This document shows positions 46,601 to 55,476 of a DNA stretch of 64,000 nucleotides, piece after piece. Below the pieces are notes generated by a model, which was not told the origin of the DNA, made no database searches, and saw only the letters and a program-made list of their open reading frames with translations. Position 1 is the first letter of the stretch. Each line of letters starts with the position of its first letter. The stretch is from positions 119,089 to 183,088 of the forward strand of contig CAQGLR010000004.1 in the NCBI GenBank assembly GCA_948794795.1, in the 5' to 3' direction. The stretch comes from an uncultured Lachnospiraceae bacterium (GTDB taxonomy: Bacteria > Bacillota > Clostridia > Lachnospirales > Lachnospiraceae). The position numbers and the translations under genes are program-made.

Positions 46601-47662
46601 TTGAATAAAATATTAAAAGGACTATTTCTATCTGTTATAGTTTGTATACAGTTTGTAATACCATCTATAAAAGCACAAGCGGCACAGACAATCTATGATA
46701 ATGAAATTGGAATACATGACAATTACAGTTATGAATTATGGAAAGACTATGGCACAACAAATATGACATTAAATGAAGAAGGAACGTTTTTCTGCCAGTG
46801 GAGTAATATTGGCAATGCTCTGTTCCGTAAAGGCATAAAGTTTGATAATACGAAGACACACCAGCAGATTGGTAATATTTCTATTGATTATGGATGCAAT
46901 TTCCAGCCTGACGGAAATTCTTATTTATGTGCATATGGATGGTGTACAGATCCGCTTGTAGAATATTATATTGTAGAAAGCTGGGGGACATGGCGTCCAC
47001 CTGGAGCAATACCAAAAGGCGTTATTACAGTTGATGGCGGAACATATGATGTATATGAAACAACCCGTGTAGACAAGCCATCCATCCAGGGAGATACTAC
47101 ATTTAAACAATATTGGAGTGTCCGTACATCAAAAAGAACCAGTGGTACAATTTCTGTAACAGAACATTTTAAAGCATGGGAAAGTTTAGGGATGCCAATG
47201 GGAAAAATATATGAAACAGCCCTGAATGTTGAAGGATATCAAAGCAATGGATGGGCAGATGTATATAAAAATAAAATTATTATAAAAGAGAATGTCTATG
47301 ACAAACAAATTGTAGAATGTGAAAATATGAATATTGCGGGAGATTATGCGGGAGTAATCACTTATCCATTTACAGGTGTAGGATTGTATGCCAATAATGA
47401 TACCTGCTACTATACACATTACTTTACATCCTCTTGTCATAATTTTACCTTAAAAGGCTGCTCTAATAATTCAAATATGGCTAAAGTTAGTTTATATATT
47501 GGCGGCGAATACAAAGGAACATTTTACTTTGGTGATGAATATCCTGCTGAATATACAATCAGCAATGTATACCATGCAACAGGCAGCCAGACAGTTGAAT
47601 TAAAGATTACAGAAGATGATGGGCTATGGGATGCATATGTAGATTGTTTAACTATTAATTAA
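46601..47662 (+). CDS. Endo-1,4-beta-xylanase, GH11 with C-terminal CBM36-like module
   Basis: 353 residues. A signal peptide (about 1-28, ending KAQAA) precedes a GH11 catalytic domain (about 30-230) with nucleophile E121 in PLVEYYIVE and acid/base E211 in NVEGYQSNG. The C-terminal module (about 237-353) has the calcium-site pattern of CBM36, GVGLYANND and DDGLWDAYVD. It should cleave xylan outside the cell. The start is TTG with AAAGGAG eight bases upstream; no ATG fits. Confidence 0.93.
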   Translation: MNKILKGLFLSVIVCIQFVIPSIKAQAAQTIYDNEIGIHDNYSYELWKDYGTTNMTLNEEGTFFCQWSNIGNALFRKGIKFDNTKTHQQIGNISIDYGCNFQPDGNSYLCAYGWCTDPLVEYYIVESWGTWRPPGAIPKGVITVDGGTYDVYETTRVDKPSIQGDTTFKQYWSVRTSKRTSGTISVTEHFKAWESLGMPMGKIYETALNVEGYQSNGWADVYKNKIIIKENVYDKQIVECENMNIAGDYAGVITYPFTGVGLYANNDTCYYTHYFTSSCHNFTLKGCSNNSNMAKVSLYIGGEYKGTFYFGDEYPAEYTISNVYHATGSQTVELKITEDDGLWDAYVDCLTIN

Positions 47663-47771
47663 TAATTATGTATTTTCTGCCAATGGATGAATTTTTATCT
47701 ATACCAGGATAAAACTGTTAGCAACAAAACCACCCAGCAAATAGTAAATAAAATAAAAAATATTAATTATA

Positions 47772-47806
47772 AGGGGCATTAAGATAAAATATCTTATGCC
47801 TCTTTA
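47772..47806 (+). terminator. Probable terminator after the xylanase gene
   Basis: AGGGGCATTAAGATA and TATCTTATGCCTCT form a stem with a three-base loop, followed by a short TTTAT. The T-run is weak. Confidence 0.5.
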
Positions 47807-47863
47807 TCCGTGCATAGGCAAAGCAGGACAGAATGGATGGCAGATGTGCCAGAAACATTTTCC

Positions 47864-47892
47864 TTGAATAATATAAATAAATAGAGTATACT
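47864..47892 (+). promoter_or_regulatory. Sigma-A-type promoter of the gene at 47941
   Basis: TTGAAT (47864-47869) and TATACT (47887-47892) are spaced by 17 bases, about 48 bases before the start codon. Confidence 0.65.
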
Positions 47893-47940
47893 AATTATAA
47901 CAGTTATGGGAACGAAATTTTACTAAAAGGAGCTGTGTGT

Positions 47941-48375
47941 ATGAGCAATGTATATTTACCAAAACTAGTTACCCACAAATATGACGAAATGATGGATTAC
48001 CATATAACTATGTATGATAATCTTCCATACCGCAGGAATCCTGATTTCTGTGGCATACAGCAGGTTGCTTTGTACAGCGGCCATATTATAAAATATTATC
48101 TGTGCCTGAACCATGCTGAAGAATATAAAGTAGACAACCACGACGGGGAAATCGAACGTATACTGGCTATTGTCAAAAAGAAAGAAGAAGAACGGAAAGT
48201 CCTTATGGCAACAATATCTTCTAAAAATAATGATGATGAAGAAGATATTCCAAAGACAAAGATACATACACTTCTTGAAGACAATGATAGTTCTCCAGAA
48301 GGTTTTGCTAGTGACAATGATAATTTAGCTGGCAATAACACAATTAATGCATTTGATGGGGTTGAAGACTGGTAA
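47941..48375 (+). CDS. Unknown cytoplasmic protein with acidic C-terminus
   Basis: 144 residues, not recognised. The N-terminal part (about 1-70) is globular with several Tyr and two Cys (C38 and C56, spaced 18). A charged helix (about 70-90) and a low-complexity Asn/Asp-rich tail (about 98-144) follow. No signal peptide or membrane segment. The ATG at 47941 follows AAGGAG by eight bases; a GTG six bases upstream is less well placed. It has its own promoter and terminator, so it is likely a real gene. Confidence 0.7.
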   Translation: MSNVYLPKLVTHKYDEMMDYHITMYDNLPYRRNPDFCGIQQVALYSGHIIKYYLCLNHAEEYKVDNHDGEIERILAIVKKKEEERKVLMATISSKNNDDEEDIPKTKIHTLLEDNDSSPEGFASDNDNLAGNNTINAFDGVEDW

Positions 48376-48440
48376 AAAAGGAGCTGCCGCAATAAAAAGA
48401 GTACAAAATATAGTATTTTTTATTGCAGCAGCCTTTTTTA
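48374..48440. terminator. Bidirectional intrinsic terminator
   Basis: AGCTGCCGCAATAAAAA and TTTTTATTGCAGCAGCC form a long stem with T-runs on both strands (CCTTTTTT in both directions). It serves the gene at 47941 on plus and the putative anti-sigma gene on minus. Confidence 0.85.
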
Positions 48441-48457
48441 TATCCACCCATTCCTGC

Positions 48458-48535
48458 ATTAACCATCTAAAGCAAGCCCTGGTAAACCAAACCCAATGCT
48501 TATGAAACAAAAGGCTTATTTAACGAGGTTAAATT
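48458..48535. repeat. Structured intergenic repeat family C, short copy
   Basis: CATTAACC and GAGGTTAAAT close a region with AAGCCCTGGTAAACCAAACCC and AAAAGGCTTATT, the third hairpin of the long copies. Hairpins one and two are absent. Confidence 0.6.
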
Positions 48536-48554
48536 ATGCCTGTTAAAATATCTT

Positions 48555-49166
48555 TCATTCTGGAAGTATATTGTCAGCTACAAATTTAATATCTTTAATT
48601 TCTGCTTCCATATGCAGATATTCCTTTTCCTGTCCTGGATTGTCTGGATTCCATTGCACGTCACCTGGATAGCAAAGTATATAAGTTTTATCACTGGTAG
48701 AAAACAGATACTGGTACTGTACAAAATCATATCCCTTTTCTACAAATTGTTCTGGTGTCATTGATTCCTCATAGCAGACAATATAAAACAGGACACCACC
48801 ATCAAATGCGTCTATTCCAGAGCTTATGTCTTCCCTGGTTTGTGTGTGGTAAACAATATAATTCTGGCCATTTCTTTCTATGGAATACTTTCCTTTCCAG
48901 TCATCAGGAAAAATTAATGTAAGATTAATTTCTTCCAACATTGCTATTTCCTGTTCTACAGGTACTTCAACCACTGTTTCATGGGCAAATGCAAATGCGC
49001 CTGCACAAAAGCTGCAAACCATAAGCATAAAAGCTGCTGCTGCAGTGACAAAACGTCTGATGGTTTTACGGTTGTGTATTTGTCTGTAATTTGGAATTCT
49101 TTCTGCTTGTTCAACAAGCTGGTTATCAATATTACCAATATGTCCAGAAAGCTGTTTTTTGTTCAT
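48555..49166 (-). CDS. Putative membrane anti-sigma factor
   Basis: 203 residues. A cytoplasmic segment (1-38) precedes one membrane helix (about 40-62) and an extracellular domain ending in IKDIKFVADN, reminiscent of DUF4367-like domains. No zinc-binding HxxxCxxC motif is seen, so it is not a classic ZAS protein. The start overlaps the sigma gene stop as ATGA. The assignment comes from topology and coupling to the sigma factor. Confidence 0.7.
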   Translation of the reverse strand: MNKKQLSGHIGNIDNQLVEQAERIPNYRQIHNRKTIRRFVTAAAAFMLMVCSFCAGAFAFAHETVVEVPVEQEIAMLEEINLTLIFPDDWKGKYSIERNGQNYIVYHTQTREDISSGIDAFDGGVLFYIVCYEESMTPEQFVEKGYDFVQYQYLFSTSDKTYILCYPGDVQWNPDNPGQEKEYLHMEAEIKDIKFVADNILPE

Positions 49167-49720
49167 ACTTCAATACCCTCACTTTCTAAATATTCCCTTA
49201 GCTTACGGCGCATTTCGTATAACATGGACTTTACCTTACTCTGGCTAAAACCCGTCAATTTACAAATAGTTGCGATTGAATCAATATACCAGTACCTCCT
49301 TATAAATACATTCCGCTTTTCTTCATCTAAATGCCATAAGAACTTATTAATCGTATTTTCTATATGTTTCTTTTCAATTTCTGATTCTATATTGTCTGTT
49401 CCAGATACACAGTCACCTAATTCTTCTAATGATGTAACTGCGGACGGATTCCTTTTTGCGGCAGAAATATATTCATACTTTTTCAAAGCCAGGTTTCTGG
49501 CAATCCTGCTTATAAATACTGAAAACCTGCTTGGATGTTTATCTGGGATTGCATTCCATACAGCAAGATAAGTATCATTGATACACTCTTCCCTGTCTTC
49601 ATGGTTTGAGAGAATGTTTTTTGCAATATGGTTACATAATCCGCCATATTTTAAAGATGTTTCTACAATGGCTCTTTCATCTCTTGCCCAGTAAAGACTT
49701 ACAATCATCTCATCATCCAT
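49163..49720 (-). CDS. ECF-type RNA polymerase sigma factor
   Basis: 185 residues. Region 2 (HEDREECINDTYLAVWNAIPDK) and region 4 (IATICKLTGFSQSKVKSMLYEMRRKL) are present. The ATG at 49720 follows GGAGGTGG; a GTG 12 bases upstream lies within this site and is excluded. Cotranscribed with the putative anti-sigma gene, so it probably responds to an envelope signal. Confidence 0.9.
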   Translation of the reverse strand: MDDEMIVSLYWARDERAIVETSLKYGGLCNHIAKNILSNHEDREECINDTYLAVWNAIPDKHPSRFSVFISRIARNLALKKYEYISAAKRNPSAVTSLEELGDCVSGTDNIESEIEKKHIENTINKFLWHLDEEKRNVFIRRYWYIDSIATICKLTGFSQSKVKSMLYEMRRKLREYLESEGIEV

Positions 49721-49776
49721 ATTATGTTCCACCTCCTCTTGTAATTTTGTAGATAAGCAGCCTTCACTATATTAAG

Positions 49777-49801
49777 TACGGATTTTATTACTTTGGTTGT
49801 A
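49777..49801 (-). promoter_or_regulatory. Possible autoregulated ECF promoter
   Basis: On the minus strand, TACAAC (49796-49801) and CGTA (49777-49780) are 15 bases apart, similar in layout to Bacillus ECF promoters (AAC at -35, CGT at -10). The match is partial. It lies about 57 bases before the sigma start. Confidence 0.3.
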
Positions 49802-49817
49802 AAAGAATAAAACTTTT

Positions 49818-49881
49818 TTAACCTCACAAAACAAGCCCTTTAAACTCCACGCTTCTTAAGCAGTAGATTAGGGCTTGCCAG
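49818..49881. repeat. Structured intergenic repeat family C, short copy
   Basis: TTAACCTCA, then CAAGCCCT and AGGGCTTGCCAG, with the loop motif GCTTCTTAAG. The same hairpin as the third one in the 37452 copy. Confidence 0.6.
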
Positions 49882-49910
49882 AAAAATTATAATATATATT
49901 TTTAATTATT

Positions 49911-49957
49911 GGCCAGGTTTTACTATTTATGGAATAATAAAACCTGGCGGCCTTTTT
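49911..49957. terminator. Terminator-like hairpin between ECF sigma and acyltransferase genes
   Basis: GGCCAGGTTTTA and TAAAACCTGGCGGCC form a stem followed on plus by TTTTTC. No plus-strand gene lies upstream; on minus it follows the acyltransferase stop but has only a weak T-run. Direction is uncertain. Confidence 0.4.
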
Positions 49958-49981
49958 CTTTAATAACAAATAAAATATTTT

Positions 49982-50722
49982 CTATTTAAGCACTGCTGCC
50001 TTAAAATCTCCTTCTTCTGCACACCTTACAGCAGAGCATATCCTTGTATAAACCAGGTCTGATATTGCATTTGACTTCATATCCTTATATTCATCATAAA
50101 ACATAGGTTTAAGATAAAAAACCTGCGTAACTACACGCCGGAGTGACCATAAATCAAATACCTTCCAGGAATTTACAATCGCAACCGGGACTATAGGTGC
50201 TTTTGCCCTTATAGCCCCTTTGAAACACCCCGGTTTAAACGGGTCTACATAATTCCCATTGCGGTGCTCATACCCGCCCGATGGAAATATTATAAACTTC
50301 CGTCCCTGTTTAACTTCTTCTGAAACTTCACTGATTATCCCCGCCGCCTGGCGCAGGTCATCAAGCTTTATCCTTTTTCCCTGTACAAGGTCTATAAACT
50401 GCTTAACAAGTGGCATATATGAACGGTCTGCATCCATTACAATAGAACATGGGGTATTATGTGAATCCATTATCCCAAGTGCATCATACTTTCCCTGGTG
50501 GTTAGCAAACATTATATAACCGCCCTCTTTGGGAAGGTTACCTACACCATATGCATTTGTCGTAATTCTTCCCCTTTTCTTCATAATAGTAATACAATGC
50601 CTGTCATACTCATACCTGAACTTTTCCGAATATTTCTCTGGATGTTTTGCATAGTATTCCATTGTAGGAATCATCCAGATACGGTGTAAATTTCCCAAAA
50701 TTACGTAAAAAAATCTTAACAC
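49982..50722 (-). CDS. 1-acyl-sn-glycerol-3-phosphate acyltransferase-like protein (PlsC family)
   Basis: 246 residues. The acyltransferase motif H75-x4-D80 in NHQGKYD is present, and FPSGGYEHR takes the place of the usual FPEGTR block, so substrate use may differ. PlsC enzymes acylate lysophosphatidate in phospholipid synthesis. The start is GTG at 50722 with GGAAAAGG upstream. Divergent from rqcH. Confidence 0.82.
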   Translation of the reverse strand: MLRFFYVILGNLHRIWMIPTMEYYAKHPEKYSEKFRYEYDRHCITIMKKRGRITTNAYGVGNLPKEGGYIMFANHQGKYDALGIMDSHNTPCSIVMDADRSYMPLVKQFIDLVQGKRIKLDDLRQAAGIISEVSEEVKQGRKFIIFPSGGYEHRNGNYVDPFKPGCFKGAIRAKAPIVPVAIVNSWKVFDLWSLRRVVTQVFYLKPMFYDEYKDMKSNAISDLVYTRICSAVRCAEEGDFKAAVLK

Positions 50723-50871
50723 AGCTCTTACCTTTTCCTTTTATCTTCTTTTTAGTCCTTAGTAATAACTATGTAGTATAATTTATCATAACCAGGGATT
50801 TTTTACAACTTATTATTTATTCCTTTTAATAGCAGTTCTTACATATTACTTTAGATACCTGCTTTTTTAAG

Positions 50872-50900
50872 TTGCTTTATTCCAGAGTAAGTAATATAAT
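50872..50900 (+). promoter_or_regulatory. Sigma-A-type promoter of rqcH-hisJ-type operon
   Basis: TTGCTT (50872-50877) and TATAAT (50895-50900) have a 17-base spacer, 42 bases before the rqcH start. Confidence 0.68.
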
Positions 50901-50942
50901 TTACCATATTACAAACAATATTAGAAAAGAAAGAGGCGGATT

Positions 50943-52730
50943 ATGGCATTAGATGGAATTACTATAGCTGCTCTTGTTAATGAGCTTAAAAATACACTGG
51001 TTAATGGAAGGATTACCAAAATAGCCCAGCCTGAAAAAGATGAGCTGCTGCTTACTATAAAACAGAGCATAAACAACAGTGACGGAAGTACACTGCGTTT
51101 CCAGAAAAGGCTTACAGCATCAGTAAACCCAAGTCTTCCACTGCTCTATCTCAATGATGAAAATAAACAGTCACCTATGTCTGCGCCAACATTCTGTATG
51201 GTATTAAGAAAACACCTTAATAACTGCCGCATTACAGATATAAGCCAGGCAGGGCTTGAACGTGTAATACGTATAGAACTTGAACATCTTAATGAAATGG
51301 GGGATTTATGCAGGAAATTCCTTATAATAGAGCTGATGGGCAAACACAGCAATATAATTTTCTGTGATGAAAATAATAAAATTATTGACAGCATCAAGCA
51401 TATTTCACTGCTTATAAGTTCAGTAAGGGAAGTGCTGCCTGGAAGGGATTACTTTATTCCTGATACACAAAATAAATATGACCCTTTTACAATTACAGAA
51501 AAGGAATTTACAGATATAGTACTTTCAAAACCTGTTAATATTGCTAAAGCGTTGTATACTTCACTTACAGGCTTTAGCCCTGTCCTGTCCAATGAACTTA
51601 TATATATATCATCACTTTCTGGAAAGGACAACACCGCAGAACTCTCTGATATGGAGAAACTGCACCTTTACCGTAATTTTACAATAATAATGGATAAAGC
51701 CAGAAATGCAGAGTTTGAACCATGTATAATTTATAAAGGTGATGAACCCGTAGAATTTTCATGTATACCATTGTCAATGTATTCGGATGACAGCCAGTAC
51801 AGTATACAAAAATGTGAAAATACCAGCCAGATGCTTTGTTCGTACTATTCAGCCAAAGAAGTGGTTTCACGTATACGCCAGAAATCATATGACCTGCGTA
51901 AAATTACAAATAATGCGCTGGAACGTGCACGCAAAAAATATGATTTACAGGCAAAACAGCTTAAGGATACTGGAAAAAGGGATAAATATAAAGTATATGG
52001 GGAACTTCTTACAACATATGGATATGAATTAAAAGGCGGGGAAAAAAACTTTACATGCGATAATTATTATACTAATGAAAAGATTACAATACCACTTGAT
52101 GAAAATATGAGTGCAGTGGACAATGCAAAGCGTTTTTTTGAAAAATATTCAAAATTAAAACGTACATTTGAAGCATTAAATATACAGATTGAAGAAACAA
52201 AACAAGAGATTTTACATCTTGAATCAATTAGCAATGCACTTGATATTGCCAGACATGAAGAAGACCTTGCCACAATAAGAAGGGAGCTTTCTGAATATGG
52301 ATATATGAAACGCCATACAGGGCAGCAGGGCAAAGGAAGCAAGAAAACAGCAAAAAGCAAGCCTCTCCACTATATCTCTTCAGATGGATTTGATATATAT
52401 GTTGGCAAAAACAACTACCAGAATGATGAGCTTACATTTAAGGTTGCTACAGGCAATGACTGGTGGTTCCACGCAAAGGCAAGTGCGGGCTCACATGTTA
52501 TTGTTAAAACAGAAGGCAAAGAACTCCCAGACCGTACATTTGAAGAAGCGGCAAGGCTTGCGGCATATTATTCAAAGGCAAAAGAACAAGGCAAGGCAGA
52601 AATTGACTATATACAGAAAAAACATGTTAAAAAACCAAATGGCAGCAAGCCAGGATTTGTTGTTTATTATACTAACTATTCTATGACAATAGATACAGAT
52701 ATAAGCGGGATTAAGGAGGTTTTAGAATGA
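50943..52730 (+). CDS. rqcH: Ribosome quality control protein RqcH (NFACT family)
   Basis: 595 residues. NFACT-N (about 1-200), a helix-hairpin-helix-like middle, a coiled coil (about 310-455), and NFACT-R (about 475-570) with DGFDIYVGKNNYQND and NDWWFHAKASAGSHV. RqcH adds alanine tails to nascent chains on stalled 50S subunits. The conserved DR pair of NFACT-N appears as E106-R107. The old name is fibronectin-binding protein. It overlaps the next gene by four bases. Confidence 0.93.
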   Translation: MALDGITIAALVNELKNTLVNGRITKIAQPEKDELLLTIKQSINNSDGSTLRFQKRLTASVNPSLPLLYLNDENKQSPMSAPTFCMVLRKHLNNCRITDISQAGLERVIRIELEHLNEMGDLCRKFLIIELMGKHSNIIFCDENNKIIDSIKHISLLISSVREVLPGRDYFIPDTQNKYDPFTITEKEFTDIVLSKPVNIAKALYTSLTGFSPVLSNELIYISSLSGKDNTAELSDMEKLHLYRNFTIIMDKARNAEFEPCIIYKGDEPVEFSCIPLSMYSDDSQYSIQKCENTSQMLCSYYSAKEVVSRIRQKSYDLRKITNNALERARKKYDLQAKQLKDTGKRDKYKVYGELLTTYGYELKGGEKNFTCDNYYTNEKITIPLDENMSAVDNAKRFFEKYSKLKRTFEALNIQIEETKQEILHLESISNALDIARHEEDLATIRRELSEYGYMKRHTGQQGKGSKKTAKSKPLHYISSDGFDIYVGKNNYQNDELTFKVATGNDWWFHAKASAGSHVIVKTEGKELPDRTFEEAARLAAYYSKAKEQGKAEIDYIQKKHVKKPNGSKPGFVVYYTNYSMTIDTDISGIKEVLE

Positions 52731-53584
52731 TAAAATCTGATAACCATGTACACACTTCATTTTCAACAGACAGCCATGCACCAATGGAAGATATGCTGTT
52801 ACAGGCAATACAGGCAGGCTTTTCCTCTATATGTTTTACAGACCATATGGATTATAACTTCCCGCCACAGGATAATTCCAAAGATATCCAGGAATTTTTC
52901 CTTGATACGCCTGCTTACCATAAAGAAGTAACACGCCTTGCAGCACTTTACCCACAGATAAAGATACGTTTTGGAATTGAACTTGGGCTTAAAGAAGATG
53001 TTATAGAACAATGCAGGCAGCTTGCCAGTTTATATAACTTTGATTTTATAATAGGTTCTACCCATCTTGTTAATGATATTGACCCTTACTATGATAAATT
53101 CTGGCAGGAAACTAATGAGAAAACAGCACTGCGCAGGTATTATGAAGCAACCCTTGCCAATATAGGAAGCGGTGCAGACTTTGATGTTTATGGGCATATC
53201 GACTATATTACCAGATACACACCATATATGAAAAAACTTAGAAGCAGCAATTCATATGATGAAGCTTATTCTGTTTCAATTACAGAAAGTTTCCTTGATA
53301 TAATAGAAGAAATACTTAAACAGCTTATCTATAACGGAAAAGGAATAGAATTAAACACAAGTGGTTTAAAATATGGAATAAACCACCCACACCCACATGA
53401 AAAGATTTTAAAACTTTACCACAGCCTTGGTGGTGAAATAATAACTATTGGTTCAGATGCACACGAAACCAGGCACCTTGGGTTTGCCTTTGATAAAGTA
53501 CCTGGAATACTAAAATCCTGCGGTTTTAAATACTATACAGAATTTACAAACCGCAGGCCAGAAATGCTGCCTGTTCCAGACTAG
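52727..53584 (+). CDS. Histidinol-phosphatase, PHP family (HisJ/HisK-like)
   Basis: 285 residues. PHP metal-binding motifs are visible: DNHVHTSFS, FTDHMDY, E (GIELGL), GSTHLV, YGHIDYI and GSDAHETRHLG. The family hydrolyses histidinol phosphate in histidine synthesis, but related PHP phosphoesterases exist. The ATG overlaps the rqcH stop (ATGA) and uses AAGGAGG. The stop TAG is shared with the convergent cysteine desulfurase gene as CTAG. Confidence 0.85.
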   Translation: MIKSDNHVHTSFSTDSHAPMEDMLLQAIQAGFSSICFTDHMDYNFPPQDNSKDIQEFFLDTPAYHKEVTRLAALYPQIKIRFGIELGLKEDVIEQCRQLASLYNFDFIIGSTHLVNDIDPYYDKFWQETNEKTALRRYYEATLANIGSGADFDVYGHIDYITRYTPYMKKLRSSNSYDEAYSVSITESFLDIIEEILKQLIYNGKGIELNTSGLKYGINHPHPHEKILKLYHSLGGEIITIGSDAHETRHLGFAFDKVPGILKSCGFKYYTEFTNRRPEMLPVPD

Positions 53585-54720
53585 CTTTTATCACGCAGTG
53601 CAGCAACATTTTCCTTTATACGCCAGATTACATAGTCCATCTCTTCCATTGTATTCTGTGTATCAAGTGTCATCCTTAATGCACCTTTTAGCCTGCCATC
53701 ATCTGCACCCAAAGCTTTAAGCACATGCGAACCTCCGCTTGTTCCTGCTGTACATGCAGAACCGCTTGAGGTACATATCCCATCCATATCCAGCATTATA
53801 AGAAGGCTCTGCCCCTCAATTCCCAGGAAGCTTACATTCAGGTTGCCTGGGAGGCGCATATGCCTTGGCCCGTTAAGTACCACCCCAGGGATTTCATGTT
53901 CAATCCTGTATAAAAGATAATCCCTCATATTTCTTACATATACAATATTCTTCTGCATTTCCTGTACTGTAATGCGGACAGCTTCACCCATCCCTATTAT
54001 TCCAGGTACATTTTCAGTACCAGCCCTTATTCCAGACTCCTGTTTACCGCCATGCATAAAAGCAGCTGGCTTTATCCCATCCCTTATATACAAAAACCCG
54101 CACCCTTTTGCTCCCCTGAATTTATGGGCGCTTGCACTCATCATGCTAATATTCATTTTCCTTACATCCAGGTCCATATGGAGATAAGCCTGTACTGCAT
54201 CTGTATGGAAACATATATTATTCCTGCGTGCAATTTCACCAATAGCCTTTAACGGCTGTATACTGCCTATTTCATTATTAGCAGCCATTATACTGATTAA
54301 AATAGTATCTTTCCTGACAGCATCTGAAAGCTGTTTTGGATTTATAATACCTTCTTTATTTACATCAAGGTAAGTTATATCAAAACCACGCTGTTTAAGA
54401 TATTCACAAGTATTTATTATTGCATGGTGCTCAATGGCTGTTGTAATAATATGGTTTCCTTTTCTGCTTAAAGCCTCTGCCATGCCGGCAAGTGCCCAGT
54501 TATCAGATTCAGTCCCGCCACTTGTAAAATATATTTCCCCTGGTTTTGCATTAATGCTTGCAGCAATTATTTCCCTTACTCTGTCAACTGCTTCTTTACT
54601 TTTTTCTGCAAATTCATATATACCCGATGGGTTGCCATACTGTTCTTCCAGATATGGCAGCATCGCCTTAAGGACACCAGGATGTACTGGCGTGGTTGCA
54701 GCATTATCCAGATATATCAT
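53581..54720 (-). CDS. Cysteine desulfurase (NifS/IscS-like)
   Basis: 379 residues, class V aminotransferase fold. PLP-binding K200 is in SASAHKFRG, the active-site Cys C323 in SSGSACTAG, and SGGTESDN is present. It mobilises sulfur from cysteine for Fe-S clusters or tRNA thiolation. A family R element begins about 100 bp upstream. No IscU or thiI partner gene is beside it in the window, so the target pathway is open. Confidence 0.94.
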   Translation of the reverse strand: MIYLDNAATTPVHPGVLKAMLPYLEEQYGNPSGIYEFAEKSKEAVDRVREIIAASINAKPGEIYFTSGGTESDNWALAGMAEALSRKGNHIITTAIEHHAIINTCEYLKQRGFDITYLDVNKEGIINPKQLSDAVRKDTILISIMAANNEIGSIQPLKAIGEIARRNNICFHTDAVQAYLHMDLDVRKMNISMMSASAHKFRGAKGCGFLYIRDGIKPAAFMHGGKQESGIRAGTENVPGIIGMGEAVRITVQEMQKNIVYVRNMRDYLLYRIEHEIPGVVLNGPRHMRLPGNLNVSFLGIEGQSLLIMLDMDGICTSSGSACTAGTSGGSHVLKALGADDGRLKGALRMTLDTQNTMEEMDYVIWRIKENVAALRDKS

Positions 54721-54821
54721 TATCTGCTACCATCCTCTCACACAAATTTACTTTAAACACTGTCCAGCATAAAATACTGTCTGCCAGATATACCAATATA
54801 TGAAAATAAATTAAAAAGTAC

Positions 54822-55320
54822 ACAAATACTTATAGGTGTTTGAAAATTAAATATTTTACAAGTTGTGTGGCTCTGGCAATTCCAAAATTTTACCAATGAC
54901 AGCACGCTTGCGCTTGGATGGGATGCGCAGTGGTGCATAAAGCCCCTATGTTTCTACGAAACATTTAATACGGGACTTAAGCACCAGCGCCCCCAAACAG
55001 CTGCCTTATGGTAAAACATTTGGAACCTGCCAGAGCAATATAAGCTTTGTGGGATTTTAATTTTCAAACATCAATAAGTCCTTTAATTTATTAGGACAGC
55101 TGCTTTTTGGTAAAACATTTGGAACTTGCCAGAGCAATATAAGCTTTGTGGAATTTTAATTTTCAAACATCAATAAGTCCTTTAATTTATTAGGACAGCT
55201 GCCTTATGGTAAAGCATTTGGAACTTGCCAGAGCAATATAAGCTTTGTGGGATTTTTAATTTTCAAACACATATAAGTCATTTATTTATCTAGGTTTGCT
55301 TAACTAAATGATATTACATT
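54822..55320. repeat. Foldback element family R with right arm repeated three times
   Basis: The left arm (CTTATAGGTGTTTGAAAATTA, GGCTCTGGCAATTCC) is at 54828-54892. The centre GGGATGCGCAGTGGTGCAT / AAGCACCAGCGCCCCC is at 54920-54994. Then ACAGCTGC...GGTAAAACATTTGGAA units start at 54997, 55096 and 55195, period 99. The right end is CTTAACTAAATGATATTACATT. 55321-55476 has an AACAGTTTT/AAAACTGTT stem. Confidence 0.87.
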
Positions 55321-55476
55321 TGGATGGCTGCATAATTTTTTAATAAAACTGGCAGACTAAGAAAAATAATAATTCAATTATTATATATTGATACAAAAAT
55401 ATTCCATACAACACAACAGTTTTATGTACCGCACTGCCTGCACAAAACTGTTATTTATATAAAAGGCATTGCAGAA

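Noticed and set aside
53581..53584. Shared CTAG stop of convergent genes as a regulatory feature
   Set aside because: It is a simple four-base overlap of two TAG stops; interesting layout but no evidence of function.
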